Position numbers and translations under genes: made by a program. From the NCBI RefSeq assembly GCF_002803085.1, contig NZ_NNBJ01000032.1:1-57365 (forward strand): DNA of 57,365 nt, given 5' to 3'. The first letter of the stretch is position 1; every line of letters begins with the position of its first letter. The DNA is from Streptomyces sp. CB01201 (GTDB taxonomy: Bacteria > Actinomycetota > Actinomycetes > Streptomycetales > Streptomycetaceae). Below the pieces are notes generated by a model. It was not told the DNA's origin. It worked only from the letters and a program-made list of their open reading frames with translations, and searched no databases. Shown piece by piece: positions 16,370-24,414 of the stretch.

Positions 16370-16573
16370 TCAGGGGCTTAGACAGACCAGCCGGATGCGG
16401 TTGCCACCGGAGCGCAGGCACCGCTGCACCGCCGGCACCCGGGATTCCGCGAGAGCCGGGGTGGCTTCGCGCGCCGCTTGGTCCAGTAGAAAGCCGTCGA
16501 GGACACGCTCGATCTGGTTGCGCAGCGGCTCGATGTCAGGGGACGGAGCTGGTGATGGTGGCGTGATCGGCAT
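16370..16573 (-). pseudogene. N-terminal fragment of an A-type prenyl diphosphate synthase
   Basis: A 67-codon frame reads PLRNQIERVLDGFLLDQAAR, then VPAVQRCLRSGGNRIRLVCL and stops. It parallels the N-terminus of the synthase at 8869 (LALLRQQVETALDAFL, LQSLLRTGGKRIRPTLC). The frame ends just after the RSGGNRIR position, before any aspartate-rich motif. It therefore appears to be the remnant of a second A-type synthase that once preceded the methyltransferase, giving two sets of A plus B synthases in the locus. Confidence 0.75.
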
Positions 16574-17076
16574 GTCGGTTCCGCCAATCTGAGGCTGCTG
16601 GTCGAGAAAGCCCCCGGTCAGGACTCAGCGGGACTTCGCTCGGAAGCGTTGTCCATCGTGTAGCCGCCGTGGCACCGACCACACGGGAGCATTGACCTCT
16701 TGGCAAGCACGCCCCTCGGCGCGAAACGTTTCAGCATTCCTCTGGCGCACGCCTCCTGAGGTCGCCAGTGCCTCACGCCCCCGGGTACCGGTCACCCGTC
16801 AGTACTGCACGGGGCACTCGCGCCACGCTGAGGATCATCCGCCGCGGAACTCTGTCTCTCCGCCGTGGAGACGATGATCTGCGTCCGTTTCTGCACTCCG
16901 GCACGCAGACATGCCATTTCGGAGGGGGGCACACGGATGGATGACACCAACTCCAGCCATCCCGTTGGATTCGGCCACCTGGGCGGGATGGATGCGCCCC
17001 CGTAGGCCGCGTGCAGACGCTGCGGTGTGTTCATCCGGCGAGGTTTGAGCACGAAGCCGACGAAGAGTGCGGGGGG
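16574..17076. other. Non-coding region upstream of the terpenoid group
   Basis: About 500 bp without a credible gene. It should contain the promoter for the minus-strand group (16295 to 12076) and the 3' flank of the lipoprotein gene. No clear operator, terminator or RNA structure was recognised. Confidence 0.4.
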
Positions 17077-17709
17077 CTACAGGCACTGCCTCGGGAGCGG
17101 AGGAGCCGCGCAGGGACAACAGGATCCCGGTGCCACGATCGACGGCCCTGTCGCGTTGGGCGTCGCGTCGCAGGCAGGGGGACGTAGGCCGTCGGCGTTC
17201 CTCGGCGGGCACGGTGTGGTGTCGACAGGAGAGGGCGGGGGAGGCGACGCCGGCGAGCCGATCGCGGTTGGGGCCACCTGGGGAGGGACCGACGGACTGC
17301 TGGCGGGGGGCGACATGGTCATAGCGCCGGGAAGGGACATGGCTGGGGACGGAGCGGAGGCTGACGGGCAGGGAGCCGGTACAGCCGGGGTGGGAATCAT
17401 GCTCGGAGCGGGACGCGGAGCAGGCGAGGCACCGCCGGCTTCCGGCGCTGCCGTCGTACCGACGGCAGCTGTCGGGAGAGCTTTTGGCTGTCGCGGCACC
17501 GCCGCTTTCCCCACTGGAACCTCAGGTTGCGGCGCAGATGTCTGCCCCTGGCCGGGGAAAGGCCACGGCCACGGTGGTGCGGCCGGTGGCGGGGCGTTCA
17601 ACGCGGGCGGCGTGCCTCCCACGGTGATGTCGGGGAACTTGCCGCTGCATCCCACCACCCCCAGCGCGCTCAAAGCACACAGGGCCAGCATTGCCATCAC
17701 CGCACGCAT
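17077..17709 (-). CDS. Proline-rich lipoprotein
   Basis: A 210-residue product with a short signal peptide and lipobox ALGVVGCSG, placing the lipidated Cys near residue 21. The rest is extremely rich in Pro, Ala and Ser, for example PPAAPPWPWPFPGQG, with no folded domain visible. Such tails usually span cell-wall peptidoglycan. The function is unknown. ATG 17707-17709 is used; an in-frame Met a few codons later is possible. It is on the same strand as the small membrane protein and the UbiB-like gene upstream and may be co-transcribed with them. Confidence 0.65.
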   Translation of the reverse strand: MRAVMAMLALCALSALGVVGCSGKFPDITVGGTPPALNAPPPAAPPWPWPFPGQGQTSAPQPEVPVGKAAVPRQPKALPTAAVGTTAAPEAGGASPAPRPAPSMIPTPAVPAPCPSASAPSPAMSLPGAMTMSPPASSPSVPPQVAPTAIGSPASPPPPSPVDTTPCPPRNADGLRPPACDATPNATGPSIVAPGSCCPCAAPPLPRQCL

Positions 17710-17779
17710 CAGTACGTCCTATCGGTTGGCGGCAGAAGGTCCGCGACCGGAGGCTGTATCCAGCCCCGGAGGGTCAGGG

Positions 17780-17950
17780 TCACGTGGTGCCGAGGGCGCT
17801 GAGGAAGTCGCCCAGGCCGCTGAAGAAGGCATTCACGTCGTGAAAGACAGTGGTGATGACGTGGGCGAACTCGACTGGCTTGATGGCCACGGTGAACAGA
17901 ACGATGACCAGACAGAGCCAGAAGAACAGCCCACGCGGCCTTGCCCACAT
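17780..17950 (-). CDS. Small single-pass membrane protein
   Basis: A 56-residue product with one clear membrane helix, GLFFWLCLVIVLFTVAI (residues ~7-23), preceded by MWARPR and followed by an amphipathic helix with VITTVFHDVNAFFSGLGDFL. ATG 17948-17950 follows GAGAGG. It lies between the UbiB-like gene and the lipoprotein gene, all on the minus strand. The positive N-terminus suggests that the C-terminus is outside. The family is not recognised. Confidence 0.65.
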   Translation of the reverse strand: MWARPRGLFFWLCLVIVLFTVAIKPVEFAHVITTVFHDVNAFFSGLGDFLSALGTT

Positions 17951-18041
17951 GTTGTGCCTCTCGCTGGATGGCAACCGGCGCGCATCGCGCCGGCGACGTA
18001 CCGGTTGCCGACACGATCACTGGTGCCGGTAACCAGACCGA

Positions 18042-19583
18042 TCACGTCCGGCGCTTCTTGCGGGTGAGGAACCACCCCAGCGCCGCGGCACCGGCCACGC
18101 TCTGCGTCAGAGTGCCGGCCGTGGGCAGGCGGTGACGCTTGCCGGAGCTGACGGGGTCGCCGAGGTTCGTGCGGGCCCGCACCACGAGATGCCCGTCGAC
18201 CGCGTCGGCCAGCAGGCCCTGCAGCTGTCCGGGGACTGTTGCAATGGCGTGCACCGCCTCCAGGAACGTCTGGGCGACCTGCTCCTTGGAAAGGACCTCA
18301 CCGAGCAGATGCGTGACCACATCCTTCAGGGACCGCTGGGTCGCCTCGGCGAACTTGAACGCCGGATAGATGCAGCGCACCGTTCCTTCGATGTTGGCAA
18401 CGGATTTACCGATCACGCTGATGACCGGGCTGATCTGGATGCCACGCCGGGTGGCGCAGCGGCCGAGCTCCATCAGCGCGACACCGAAGTAGAGCTCCTC
18501 CAGTGAGGCATCCGACCAGCGCGGCACCAGCCGTGCCACATCCGCGGTGAAGCCGGCGGTGTTGCTCCACGGCGTGGGCGTGCCGAGCCGGATCCAGCTA
18601 CGGGCCAGGGCGGCGCCGTCGTTGCGGGCCATGCCGAGCAGCGCCCCGATCATGCCGGCACTGGTGCCGCGGTCGATGCGGCCGGTCATTCCCCAGTCGA
18701 TGACGTGCGCGGTCCCGTCGGCGCTGACCAGAATGTTTCCCGGGTGGGGGTCGGCGTGGAAGTGCCGGTCGATGAAGTAGCCGTGGAACATGAAATCCAT
18801 CAGCTGATAGGCGATGTCCTTGCGCTGGTCGTCGGTGAGCTGGTCGTCCTTGAGCTCGTTGGCCGGGACACCGCCGGCGAACGTCTGCACCAGGACCCGC
18901 CGGGTGGCGAGCAGCACCCCGGGCACCTGCACCCGGGGATAGGCGCGGGCGAGCTTGCGCGCCTTCTCCATGGTGCGGGCCTCGCGGGTGAAGTCCAGCT
19001 CGTCCTTCATCACCGCGAACAGCATCGACGCCATCGCGTCGATGTCGACGACTTCGCTGAAGTGCGGGGCGCACCGGGCGATCAGACCGGTGACCCGCCG
19101 CAGCACGGCGATGTCGCCATTCACCGCGTCCTGGCTGCCCGGCCGTTGTACTTTCACCACGCAGTCGCGGCCAGAGATCGTCACGGCCCGGTAGACCTGG
19201 GCCAAGGATGCCGACCCCAGCGGAACGGCGGTGTGGATCTCCCGGAACAGGTCCCGCCACTTCTCCCCGAGCTCGGCGACCAGCACCTGATCGAACTCGG
19301 CGAACGGACGTGCCGACACCTGACCGTTGAGCAGCGTGAGTTCCGCGCGTATGTGATCGGGAAGCATGTCGGGGCGAGTCGCCAGGATCTGGCCGACCTT
19401 CACATAGAGCGGCCCCAGCTCCTCCAGCAGCATCCGCAGCGCGCGTCCCCGGAAGTCGCCCGCAAGGGGACCCGTAGTCGGTGAATCGTTCCTGTTCCAG
19501 CGTCTTCTGAAGGTGCGAGCTGCCTCGGCAGCCGCAGCCCGGGTGACAAGCTGCACGGTACGGCGACCACGACCACCAGACAT
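18042..19583 (-). CDS. ABC1/UbiB/AarF atypical kinase family protein
   Basis: A ~513-residue protein with the UbiB hallmarks: the N-terminal KxGQ motif VKVGQILATRPDMLP, VPLGSASLAQVYRA (Ala-rich nucleotide loop), CVVKVQRPG (Lys), the ExD-like region KDELDFTREA, the catalytic-loop equivalent FHADPHPGNILV and VIDWGMTGR as the metal-binding Asp. A single hydrophobic segment lies at the extreme C-terminus before KKRR. UbiB/COQ8 proteins are membrane-associated ATPases that support isoprenoid-lipid (quinone) metabolism. ATG 19581-19583 follows GGAGGGG at a long spacing; a GTG nine codons upstream is the alternative. Its nearness to the terpenoid locus may be meaningful but is inference. Confidence 0.9.
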   Translation of the reverse strand: MSGGRGRRTVQLVTRAAAAEAARTFRRRWNRNDSPTTGPLAGDFRGRALRMLLEELGPLYVKVGQILATRPDMLPDHIRAELTLLNGQVSARPFAEFDQVLVAELGEKWRDLFREIHTAVPLGSASLAQVYRAVTISGRDCVVKVQRPGSQDAVNGDIAVLRRVTGLIARCAPHFSEVVDIDAMASMLFAVMKDELDFTREARTMEKARKLARAYPRVQVPGVLLATRRVLVQTFAGGVPANELKDDQLTDDQRKDIAYQLMDFMFHGYFIDRHFHADPHPGNILVSADGTAHVIDWGMTGRIDRGTSAGMIGALLGMARNDGAALARSWIRLGTPTPWSNTAGFTADVARLVPRWSDASLEELYFGVALMELGRCATRRGIQISPVISVIGKSVANIEGTVRCIYPAFKFAEATQRSLKDVVTHLLGEVLSKEQVAQTFLEAVHAIATVPGQLQGLLADAVDGHLVVRARTNLGDPVSSGKRHRLPTAGTLTQSVAGAAALGWFLTRKKRRT

Positions 19584-19789
19584 ACGAGTTCGGCCCCTCC
19601 AAACGGACACAGCCGCCCAAGCTCGTCAGCCACCGACAGGCACGAAGTGGCACGACGTCGTTGATCAGAGTGACAGCGCCCCAAGGCAGCGTGCAGAGCG
19701 CGAGTTGGGGCGTGAGAGGTGCGGCCAACCCCCACACATGCTCCTGGACAGCGCCCTACTGGCCGCACGATGTTTGTGGTAGCAGCTGT

Positions 19790-20150
19790 CGTGTGTGGCC
19801 CGTGGCGAATCAGAGACTCCTCTGGAGACGGAAGAGGTTGTGTCCACGATCCGCCGGTATTGGCGGTGTGGACGAGCGGCAGGTACAGGCGTGCGCCGTT
19901 GTGGAAAATGACGCCGAGACCCGAGTGCTGGGCGGTCTGGCCGGGGCGGGTGTTGTAGGCGTATACCTCGTCGATCTCGGTGCTGTCGGTGCGGGTGAGC
20001 GCGGCGGTGAGGTAGGCATCGGCTCGCAGCGAGCTGACCGTGCCCGTTTCGTCGAACAGGTCCGGCAGCGGCTCGGGTTCGAGGGTCGGGTCGCCTGCGG
20101 GTGTGCCGGTCTGGCTGCACGGGCTTCCGGGTGCCAGGCCTCCGGTGATC
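19790..20150 (-). pseudogene. Possible remnant of an unidentified protein gene
   Basis: One minus-strand frame contains a protein-like stretch: TGTVSSLRADAYLTAALTRT, EIDEVYAYNTRPGQTAQHSG and LGVIFHNGARLYLPLVHTAN. It lacks a start and is flanked by Arg/Pro-rich shadow sequence. Another frame just upstream has GRIWVVAEGPAAGSG, so an indel may separate two halves. I cannot name a family. Confidence 0.3.
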
Positions 20151-20229
20151 TGAAGCCAGAGCCGGCTGCCGGACCTTCCGCCACCACCCAGATCCGCCCC
20201 GCGCGGCGGATCACGCCCGTCCACCCCCG

Positions 20230-20336
20230 AACGCGATCCGCTGGACCAGCGCCTGGAGGCCGAAGGCCACGCCGAGCAGGCCAAGGGCGACGCCCGCGAA
20301 GCCAAGGAGAAGGTGAAGGACGTCCTCAAGGACTGA
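20230..20336 (+). pseudogene. C-terminal fragment of a CsbD-like stress protein
   Basis: The frame ending at TGA 20334-20336 reads DPLDQRLEAEGHAEQAKGDA then REAKEKVKDVLKD. This is the repetitive Lys/Glu/Ala pattern at the end of CsbD proteins (EGKAEQAKGxxxxAxxKVKD). No start or N-terminal repeat is visible. A complete CsbD-like gene lies 250 bp downstream. A terminator-like hairpin follows at 20357. Confidence 0.55.
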
Positions 20337-20356
20337 CCCGCACCGCTCCGATTCAC

Positions 20357-20400
20357 CCGGTGGCCGGGGTCGTACCAGACGGTACGACCCCGGCCACCGG
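20357..20400. terminator. Perfect 20-bp inverted repeat
   Basis: Arms at 20357-20376 and 20381-20400 are exact reverse complements around AGAC. The stem starts with CCGGTGGCCGGGG. It is placed 20 bp after the CsbD fragment and reads as an intrinsic, T-less terminator. Confidence 0.8.
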
Positions 20401-20583
20401 CATGCGGTACCTATTCGCCGAGTTCTGCCCAGTCTGCCTTCGAGCGCCCGCAGTACTGAGCGAGGCAGCCCGGTTCCGTGCTCTTGGCGGAACTCCGGAT
20501 GCCGGGTGGCCCGGGATCGCTGAGGCTGTCAGCGACGGCGCACGCGTCCGCTGCGCCGTGGGGCGGCCAAGGAGCACGTCATA

Positions 20584-20805
20584 ATGAAGAAGATGCAGGG
20601 CAAGGCGCAGGAAGCGGTCGGCAGAGTCAGGGAGACCGCCGGCAATGCGTCGGGTAGGGACGGCCTCCGGGCGAAGGGCAAGGCCGAGCGGGGCGAGGCC
20701 AGGGCGAAGCTGGCGGCCCAGTACACGAAGGATGCGCCCGCGCAGAGACTCAAGGGAAAGCAGACCGGCCGCCCCTTCATCGCCGCATCCAGGAGCGAAG
20801 CGTGA
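20584..20805 (+). CDS. CsbD-family stress protein
   Basis: A 73-residue highly charged protein with the CsbD pattern MKKMQGKAQEAVGRVRETAG followed by GLRAKGKAERGEARAKLAAQ. CsbD proteins are small, Lys/Glu/Ala-rich, induced by general stress in many bacteria, and of unknown mechanism. ATG 20584 follows AAGGAG by ten bases. Its stop overlaps the start of the next gene by four bases (GTGA), so the two are coupled. The C-terminal PFIAASRSEA departs from the usual repeat. Confidence 0.7.
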   Translation: MKKMQGKAQEAVGRVRETAGNASGRDGLRAKGKAERGEARAKLAAQYTKDAPAQRLKGKQTGRPFIAASRSEA

Positions 20806-20996
20806 GTATCGAAGACGAATACCGTGTCCTGGTCCGCGAGTTGCAGGTCAGGGCACGGGAGTTGCGGGAGGCGGCCGAGCGGGCCACCGACCCGGAGCAG
20901 CGCCGACGCTTGAGGGCCAAAGCCCGCAGGGCGGAGGAGCAGAGCCAGCGGGCAGGCCACATGAACTTTCAGGACGGCAGCCCCAGCCCGCAGTAG
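20802..20996 (+). CDS. Small coiled-coil protein, DUF6381-like
   Basis: A 64-residue almost fully helical protein: YRVLVRELQVRARELREAAE followed by TDPEQRRRLRAKARRAEEQS. The EAAERATDPEQRRRLRxKA pattern matches small Streptomyces proteins annotated as DUF6381, of unknown function. GTG 20802 overlaps the stop of the CsbD-like gene (GTGA). The pair resembles other small stress-gene operons in Streptomyces. Confidence 0.7.
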   Translation: MSIEDEYRVLVRELQVRARELREAAERATDPEQRRRLRAKARRAEEQSQRAGHMNFQDGSPSPQ

Positions 20997-21047
20997 CCAG
21001 GAGAACTCGTCCCACGGTGCGGTCGGCATCTCAGGCGCCTCCCCATC

Positions 21048-21081
21048 TGGGGCGCGGCGCAGCAGGCTGCGCCGCGCCCCA
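21048..21081. terminator. 16-bp inverted repeat between convergent genes
   Basis: Arms 21048-21063 and 21066-21081 are perfect reverse complements with a 2-base loop. The stem lies between the DUF6381-like gene (ends 20996) and the minus-strand STAS gene (ends 21094), so it can terminate both. Confidence 0.8.
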
Positions 21082-21093
21082 GGGGGCATTGCG

Positions 21094-21438
21094 TCAGTAG
21101 GTGAGGGCCTGTTCGAGGGTGGCGCTGGTGCCGATGACGGAGTCGATGCCGACGATGTGGAGGGCGCGCGTCACAGCTTCGGTGGGGGCTGCCAGACGCA
21201 GCCATCCGCCTGCTTCGGTGAGGGCGTTGTGAGCCGTGACGAGAATGTTGATCCCGCTGGAGTCCATGAAGGAGACCTGGCGCAGATCAACGGCAATGCG
21301 CGCGGTGGGCGCGCTTGCCGGATCCAGTGCCGCGCTCAGGATGCTGCCGGTCTGGTGGTCGATCTCTCCGGCCAGAGCGACGACGCGGATGCCGTCCGTC
21401 TCCGAGACCACAGCCGACAGGGGCTCGGTGTGTTCCAT
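21094..21438 (-). CDS. STAS-domain anti-sigma factor antagonist
   Basis: A ~114-residue single STAS domain. The phosphorylatable Ser lies in RQVSFMDSSGINILVTAHN, the signature of SpoIIAA/RsbV/BldG-type antagonists; upstream is VVALAGEIDHQTGSIL, the first strand and helix. In this family the unphosphorylated form binds an anti-sigma kinase and frees the sigma factor. ATG 21436-21438 follows AAGGTG; an ATG nine codons earlier (21465) is possible. No cognate kinase or sigma factor gene is near, so it must act on partners elsewhere. The stress-type neighbours (CsbD) fit such a role. Confidence 0.85.
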   Translation of the reverse strand: MEHTEPLSAVVSETDGIRVVALAGEIDHQTGSILSAALDPASAPTARIAVDLRQVSFMDSSGINILVTAHNALTEAGGWLRLAAPTEAVTRALHIVGIDSVIGTSATLEQALTY

Positions 21439-21639
21439 CCTCGTTGCACCTTGCGATTCAGCCATGCGGACGATCCTGGCACACTCAGTGTCCGGTCGGT
21501 ACCGCCGCTGACAGGGGGAAGCATCAGCGGTGAGGCGGGTGTGTTCTGTGCGCGCGGCGGTAGCCGCTTGGAGTTGCGAGGGGGTGTTAGGGGTCCTAAC
21601 AGAAGCTGTTGATCATGTGACTTTCGGTTCGGGTGTTCG

Positions 21640-22301
21640 TTGGTCTGGTCGTGGGGAAACGTCAGTCGCGGCCGTGGATCGTGTCGGATTGAAACGACGC
21701 CGCTGCGTGCTGTCGCGCTCGTGTGCACCTTGTCCCCGTCTCCCAAGCCGTCCAGCTCCCAGCCGCTGGCTGAGCAGACGATGGAAGCCCTCTCGAAGCA
21801 CGGAGTGAGCGGGAAGGTGTTCCGCATCGCGGATCACGATGTTCGTCCGGGGGTGGAAACCAACATGGGCGAAGGGGACTTCTGGCCAGAGATCCGGGAG
21901 ACGATCCTCGGGACGGACATCTTGATCCTTTCCACCCCGATCTGGCTCGGGCATCCCTCCAGCATCGCCCAACGCATCCTGGAACGCCTCAACGCAGAGA
22001 TCAGCGAGAGCGATGACGCAGGCCGGATGCTCACCTACGGCAAGACGGCCGCCGTGTGCGTGGTGGGGAACGAGGACGGTGCGCATCATGTGAGTGCCGA
22101 ACTCTTCCAGGGCCTCAACGACTGCGGCTTCACCTTGCCGGCGAACGCCGTCACTACTGGGTCGGTGAGGCCATGCAGGGCACCGACTACCAGGATCTCG
22201 GACAGACCCCCGACAAGACAAAGGCCACGACCGCGACACTCGCCGCCAATGTCGCCCACCTTGCCCGGCGCCTCAAGTACGCGAATTATCCGCCCTCCTG
22301 A
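21640..22301 (+). pseudogene. Flavodoxin-fold NAD(P)H-dependent oxidoreductase, frameshifted
   Basis: The frame from ~21690 reads RAVALVCTLSPSPKPSSS, DILILSTPIWLGHPSSIAQR and VCVVGNEDGAHHVSAELFQG, the NADPH-dependent FMN reductase (flavodoxin-like) pattern, up to GFTLPANAV. The continuation YWVGEAMQGTDYQDLG then KTKATTATLAANVAHLARRL lies in the next frame and ends at TGA 22299-22301. One base, a C in ACCTAC as expected, is missing near 22153. No good start codon is visible; a TTG at 21640 is the first candidate. Either the gene is dead or there is a sequencing error. Confidence 0.8.
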
Positions 22302-22824
22302 TAACCGCCCTTGAGGAGACGGCTGCCCCATACGGCCCCTCCTCGGAACCCTGCGGCGAGACCTGCCCAAGGGCCCTGCCCATACGGCAAGCAGCGACGG
22401 ACTGCTGGCAGATAGCGGGCTCGGACGGTCGCGTAGCACCACACCCGCACACTGGGGGGACAAGGCGCAGAGCCTGCGATGATGGCGCTGCCTGAATTCG
22501 GCCACTCCCTGCTCCGGGGTGACCGCGCGCCTACTCTCTGAGGCTCCCGGCCTGCAGGCCACTTGACCGGCGGCCGGTACTGATGGGTGAGCGAGTCGGC
22601 TCGGTACTCAGGGCATGCCGGAGGCGCGTCCCCTCCCGGGCAACGTGGGCCCACCGATCACGGTGTGTACACCGAGGAGCAGATGTGCCGTCGGCTGGCA
22701 CGACCTGTTGGCCTCGGCTGCGGAGTGCCCGAGGGGGAGCCGATGCACGTCACGCCCCCGACCCGAGCCCCGGCGTCGCCGGATGCGTGCCGGGGCCGGG
22801 GCTCGTCGGTGGCGTCCTGGCGTA
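22302..22824. other. Non-coding stretch with a hairpin
   Basis: No gene is recognised. A 10-bp GC stem (22765-22774 with 22795-22804) lies just after the VOC gene that ends at 22825 on the minus strand and is a plausible terminator for it. Confidence 0.45.
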
Positions 22825-23193
22825 TCAGGTGCGGTCGTGGAGGGTGATGTGGTAGCCGTCGGGGTCGGCGAAGGTGAAGGTCCGGCCGAAGGGGCCGTCG
22901 ATGGGTGCGGAGACGATGGTGTGGCCGTCGCCGGCGAGAGCGTCGTGGATGGCCTGGACATCGGTGGCGTGCAGCCAGATGGCGGCTCCGATGCCGGGCT
23001 GCGGAACGGATGTGAGATCGGTGCCGGGCACGATGTCGCGGAGTGCGAACGCGATGGGCTTCGTCTCGAAGACGACGGCGTGCGGGGGGCCGGCCTGTGA
23101 GCGGACGAGGCCGAGGTACTGCTCGTAGAACACACGCGACGCGTCGAGGTTGCGCGCCTGGAGCGAGATGAAGTCGGGGCCGGTGACGGGCAT
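22825..23193 (-). CDS. VOC-superfamily (glyoxalase-like) protein
   Basis: A 122-residue protein of two beta-alpha-beta-beta-beta modules. Signature parts are LQARNLDASRVFYEQYLGL, IWLHATDVQAIHDAL and FGRTFTFADPDGYHITLHD at the end. VOC proteins bind metals and act as glyoxalases, dioxygenases or antibiotic-binding proteins; the role here is unknown. ATG 23191-23193 has AAGGAG nine bases upstream. It is divergent from a MarR regulator across 65 bp that hold two palindromic operators, so the MarR protein very likely represses it. Confidence 0.88.
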   Translation of the reverse strand: MPVTGPDFISLQARNLDASRVFYEQYLGLVRSQAGPPHAVVFETKPIAFALRDIVPGTDLTSVPQPGIGAAIWLHATDVQAIHDALAGDGHTIVSAPIDGPFGRTFTFADPDGYHITLHDRT

Positions 23194-23214
23194 GGTGACA
23201 CTCTCCTTACCTCT

Positions 23215-23260
23215 GTGTCAGATTTCTGACACGAACTACGGTATGTCAGAATGCTGACAT
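23215..23260. promoter_or_regulatory. Two MarR-type operators in the divergent promoter
   Basis: Operator 1 at 23215-23232 is GTGTCAG-N4-CTGACAC. Operator 2 at 23243-23260 is ATGTCAG-N4-CTGACAT. Both share the half-site TGTCAG with 4-bp centres and lie 28 bp apart, so they face nearly the same side of the helix only if bent. Operator 2 overlaps the first two bases of the marR-like start codon at 23259, implying autorepression. The sites are typical in size for a MarR dimer. Confidence 0.85.
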
Positions 23261-23750
23261 GAGTCAAAAGGGTGCCGGCGTCGACCTGGACAAATCACTG
23301 GGCTACCTGCTGAAAGAGGCTTCGAGCGCTCTGCGCGTGGCCATGGAGGAGGTGCTGCGGCCGCTCGGTATGAGCGTGACGCACTACTCCTGTCTGGAGC
23401 TGCTGGCGCAACGGCCGGGTTTGTCGAACTCCGAGCTCGCGCGTGGCGCCTTCGTGACCCGCCAGTCGATGAACGTACTGCTCCAGACCCTGGAGCGTGA
23501 CGGCTACGTGACCAGACCCGCGGCGGCGCCGGTAGGCAAGGCGCTTCCCGCGCGGCTCACGCCGCGCGGGAAGCGGAGCCTGGAGAAGGCGACGGTCGCG
23601 GTGAGGTCCGTCGAGGTCAGAATGCTGTCGGGCATGACCGGAGCCGAGCAGTCGGCGGCGTTCCGGATCTTGCAGAGCATGATCGATTCTCTGCGCGCCG
23701 GCGACGACGCCACGTGGCCGGTCCCTCGGCGCGGGCTGCGCAGCAGCTGA
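23259..23750 (+). CDS. MarR family transcriptional regulator
   Basis: A 163-residue winged-helix regulator. The recognition region is NSELARGAFVTRQSMNVLLQ followed by TLERDGYVTRPAAAPVGKAL and PARLTPRGKRSLEKA, the wing and hinge typical of MarR. N- and C-terminal helices form the dimer interface. There is no ribosome binding site in front of ATG 23259, so the transcript may be leaderless or short. The two TGTCAG palindromes at 23215-23260 are the likely binding sites for control of itself and the divergent VOC gene. Confidence 0.9.
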   Translation: MSQKGAGVDLDKSLGYLLKEASSALRVAMEEVLRPLGMSVTHYSCLELLAQRPGLSNSELARGAFVTRQSMNVLLQTLERDGYVTRPAAAPVGKALPARLTPRGKRSLEKATVAVRSVEVRMLSGMTGAEQSAAFRILQSMIDSLRAGDDATWPVPRRGLRSS

Positions 23751-23911
23751 TCGAGTCGTCCCGGCGATGCCGGTCAAGTCCCTTGGCCTGCGTGGCTACT
23801 TACTCGCCTCGTACTCCAGTCACCCGGCGCAACCCGCAGTCCTCACCGTGGTGGAGGCTGCAGCTCTCCGTACTGCATCGGGGTGTGGGCTCCGCAGACT
23901 GACGGCGTCCG

Positions 23912-24181
23912 TCAGTCGACGGGGAGCGTCTGCGCGTTTGTCGGGGGACGCCGCCGAGCGCGCTGGGTGACTGCCCGAGCGGTCCAGCCGGTGGTCACGA
24001 ACACGGTGCCGGGGACCAGCCAGCCCGGACTGCCCCAGCTGATGATCAGGGTTGTCATGAGGATCGGGCCGAGCGCCTGGGCTGTGGCGGTGCCTGCGGC
24101 CATGGCCCCCTGGTACTCCCCATGGGCGCCGGGGGGCGTGAGCGCCATCGAGATGCCCCAGGAGCCGCCCGGAACAGACAA
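23912..24181 (-). pseudogene. C-terminal remnant of an MFS transporter
   Basis: An 89-codon frame contains MALTPPGAHGEYQGAMAAGT, AQALGPILMTTLIISWGSPG and a last membrane helix before RRRPPTNAQ. The motif TPPxxHGEYQG followed by a helix and GP is typical of the second half of major facilitator drug transporters. About the last quarter of a normal 12-helix protein is present; no upstream helices are encoded. It is a decayed fragment, not a working transporter. Confidence 0.65.
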
Positions 24182-24414
24182 GGCCTGACAGAGGACACGG
24201 CCGGTACCCAGGAATCCGCATCGTGCTCGCTCCCCTGAGGCGCCGGCATCCTTGCCGCCCCCTATGCGGCCCCCACCGCGGGCGGGTACCGCTGTAGAGG
24301 AATATCCATGCGCAGCCCGTACCGAGGGCTTGGCGCCGCCGGGGGAACCGGCTTGCTTGTGGCCCCGGGTGGCTGAGGGTGATCAAGGTGGCCGCGCCGT
24401 CCGGGTCGGACAGG

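Noticed and set aside
8869..16573. A family 2 encapsulin (cargo-loaded terpene synthase) system
   Set aside because: 2-Methylisoborneol-type loci often carry a capsid gene; no encapsulin-like gene was found here.
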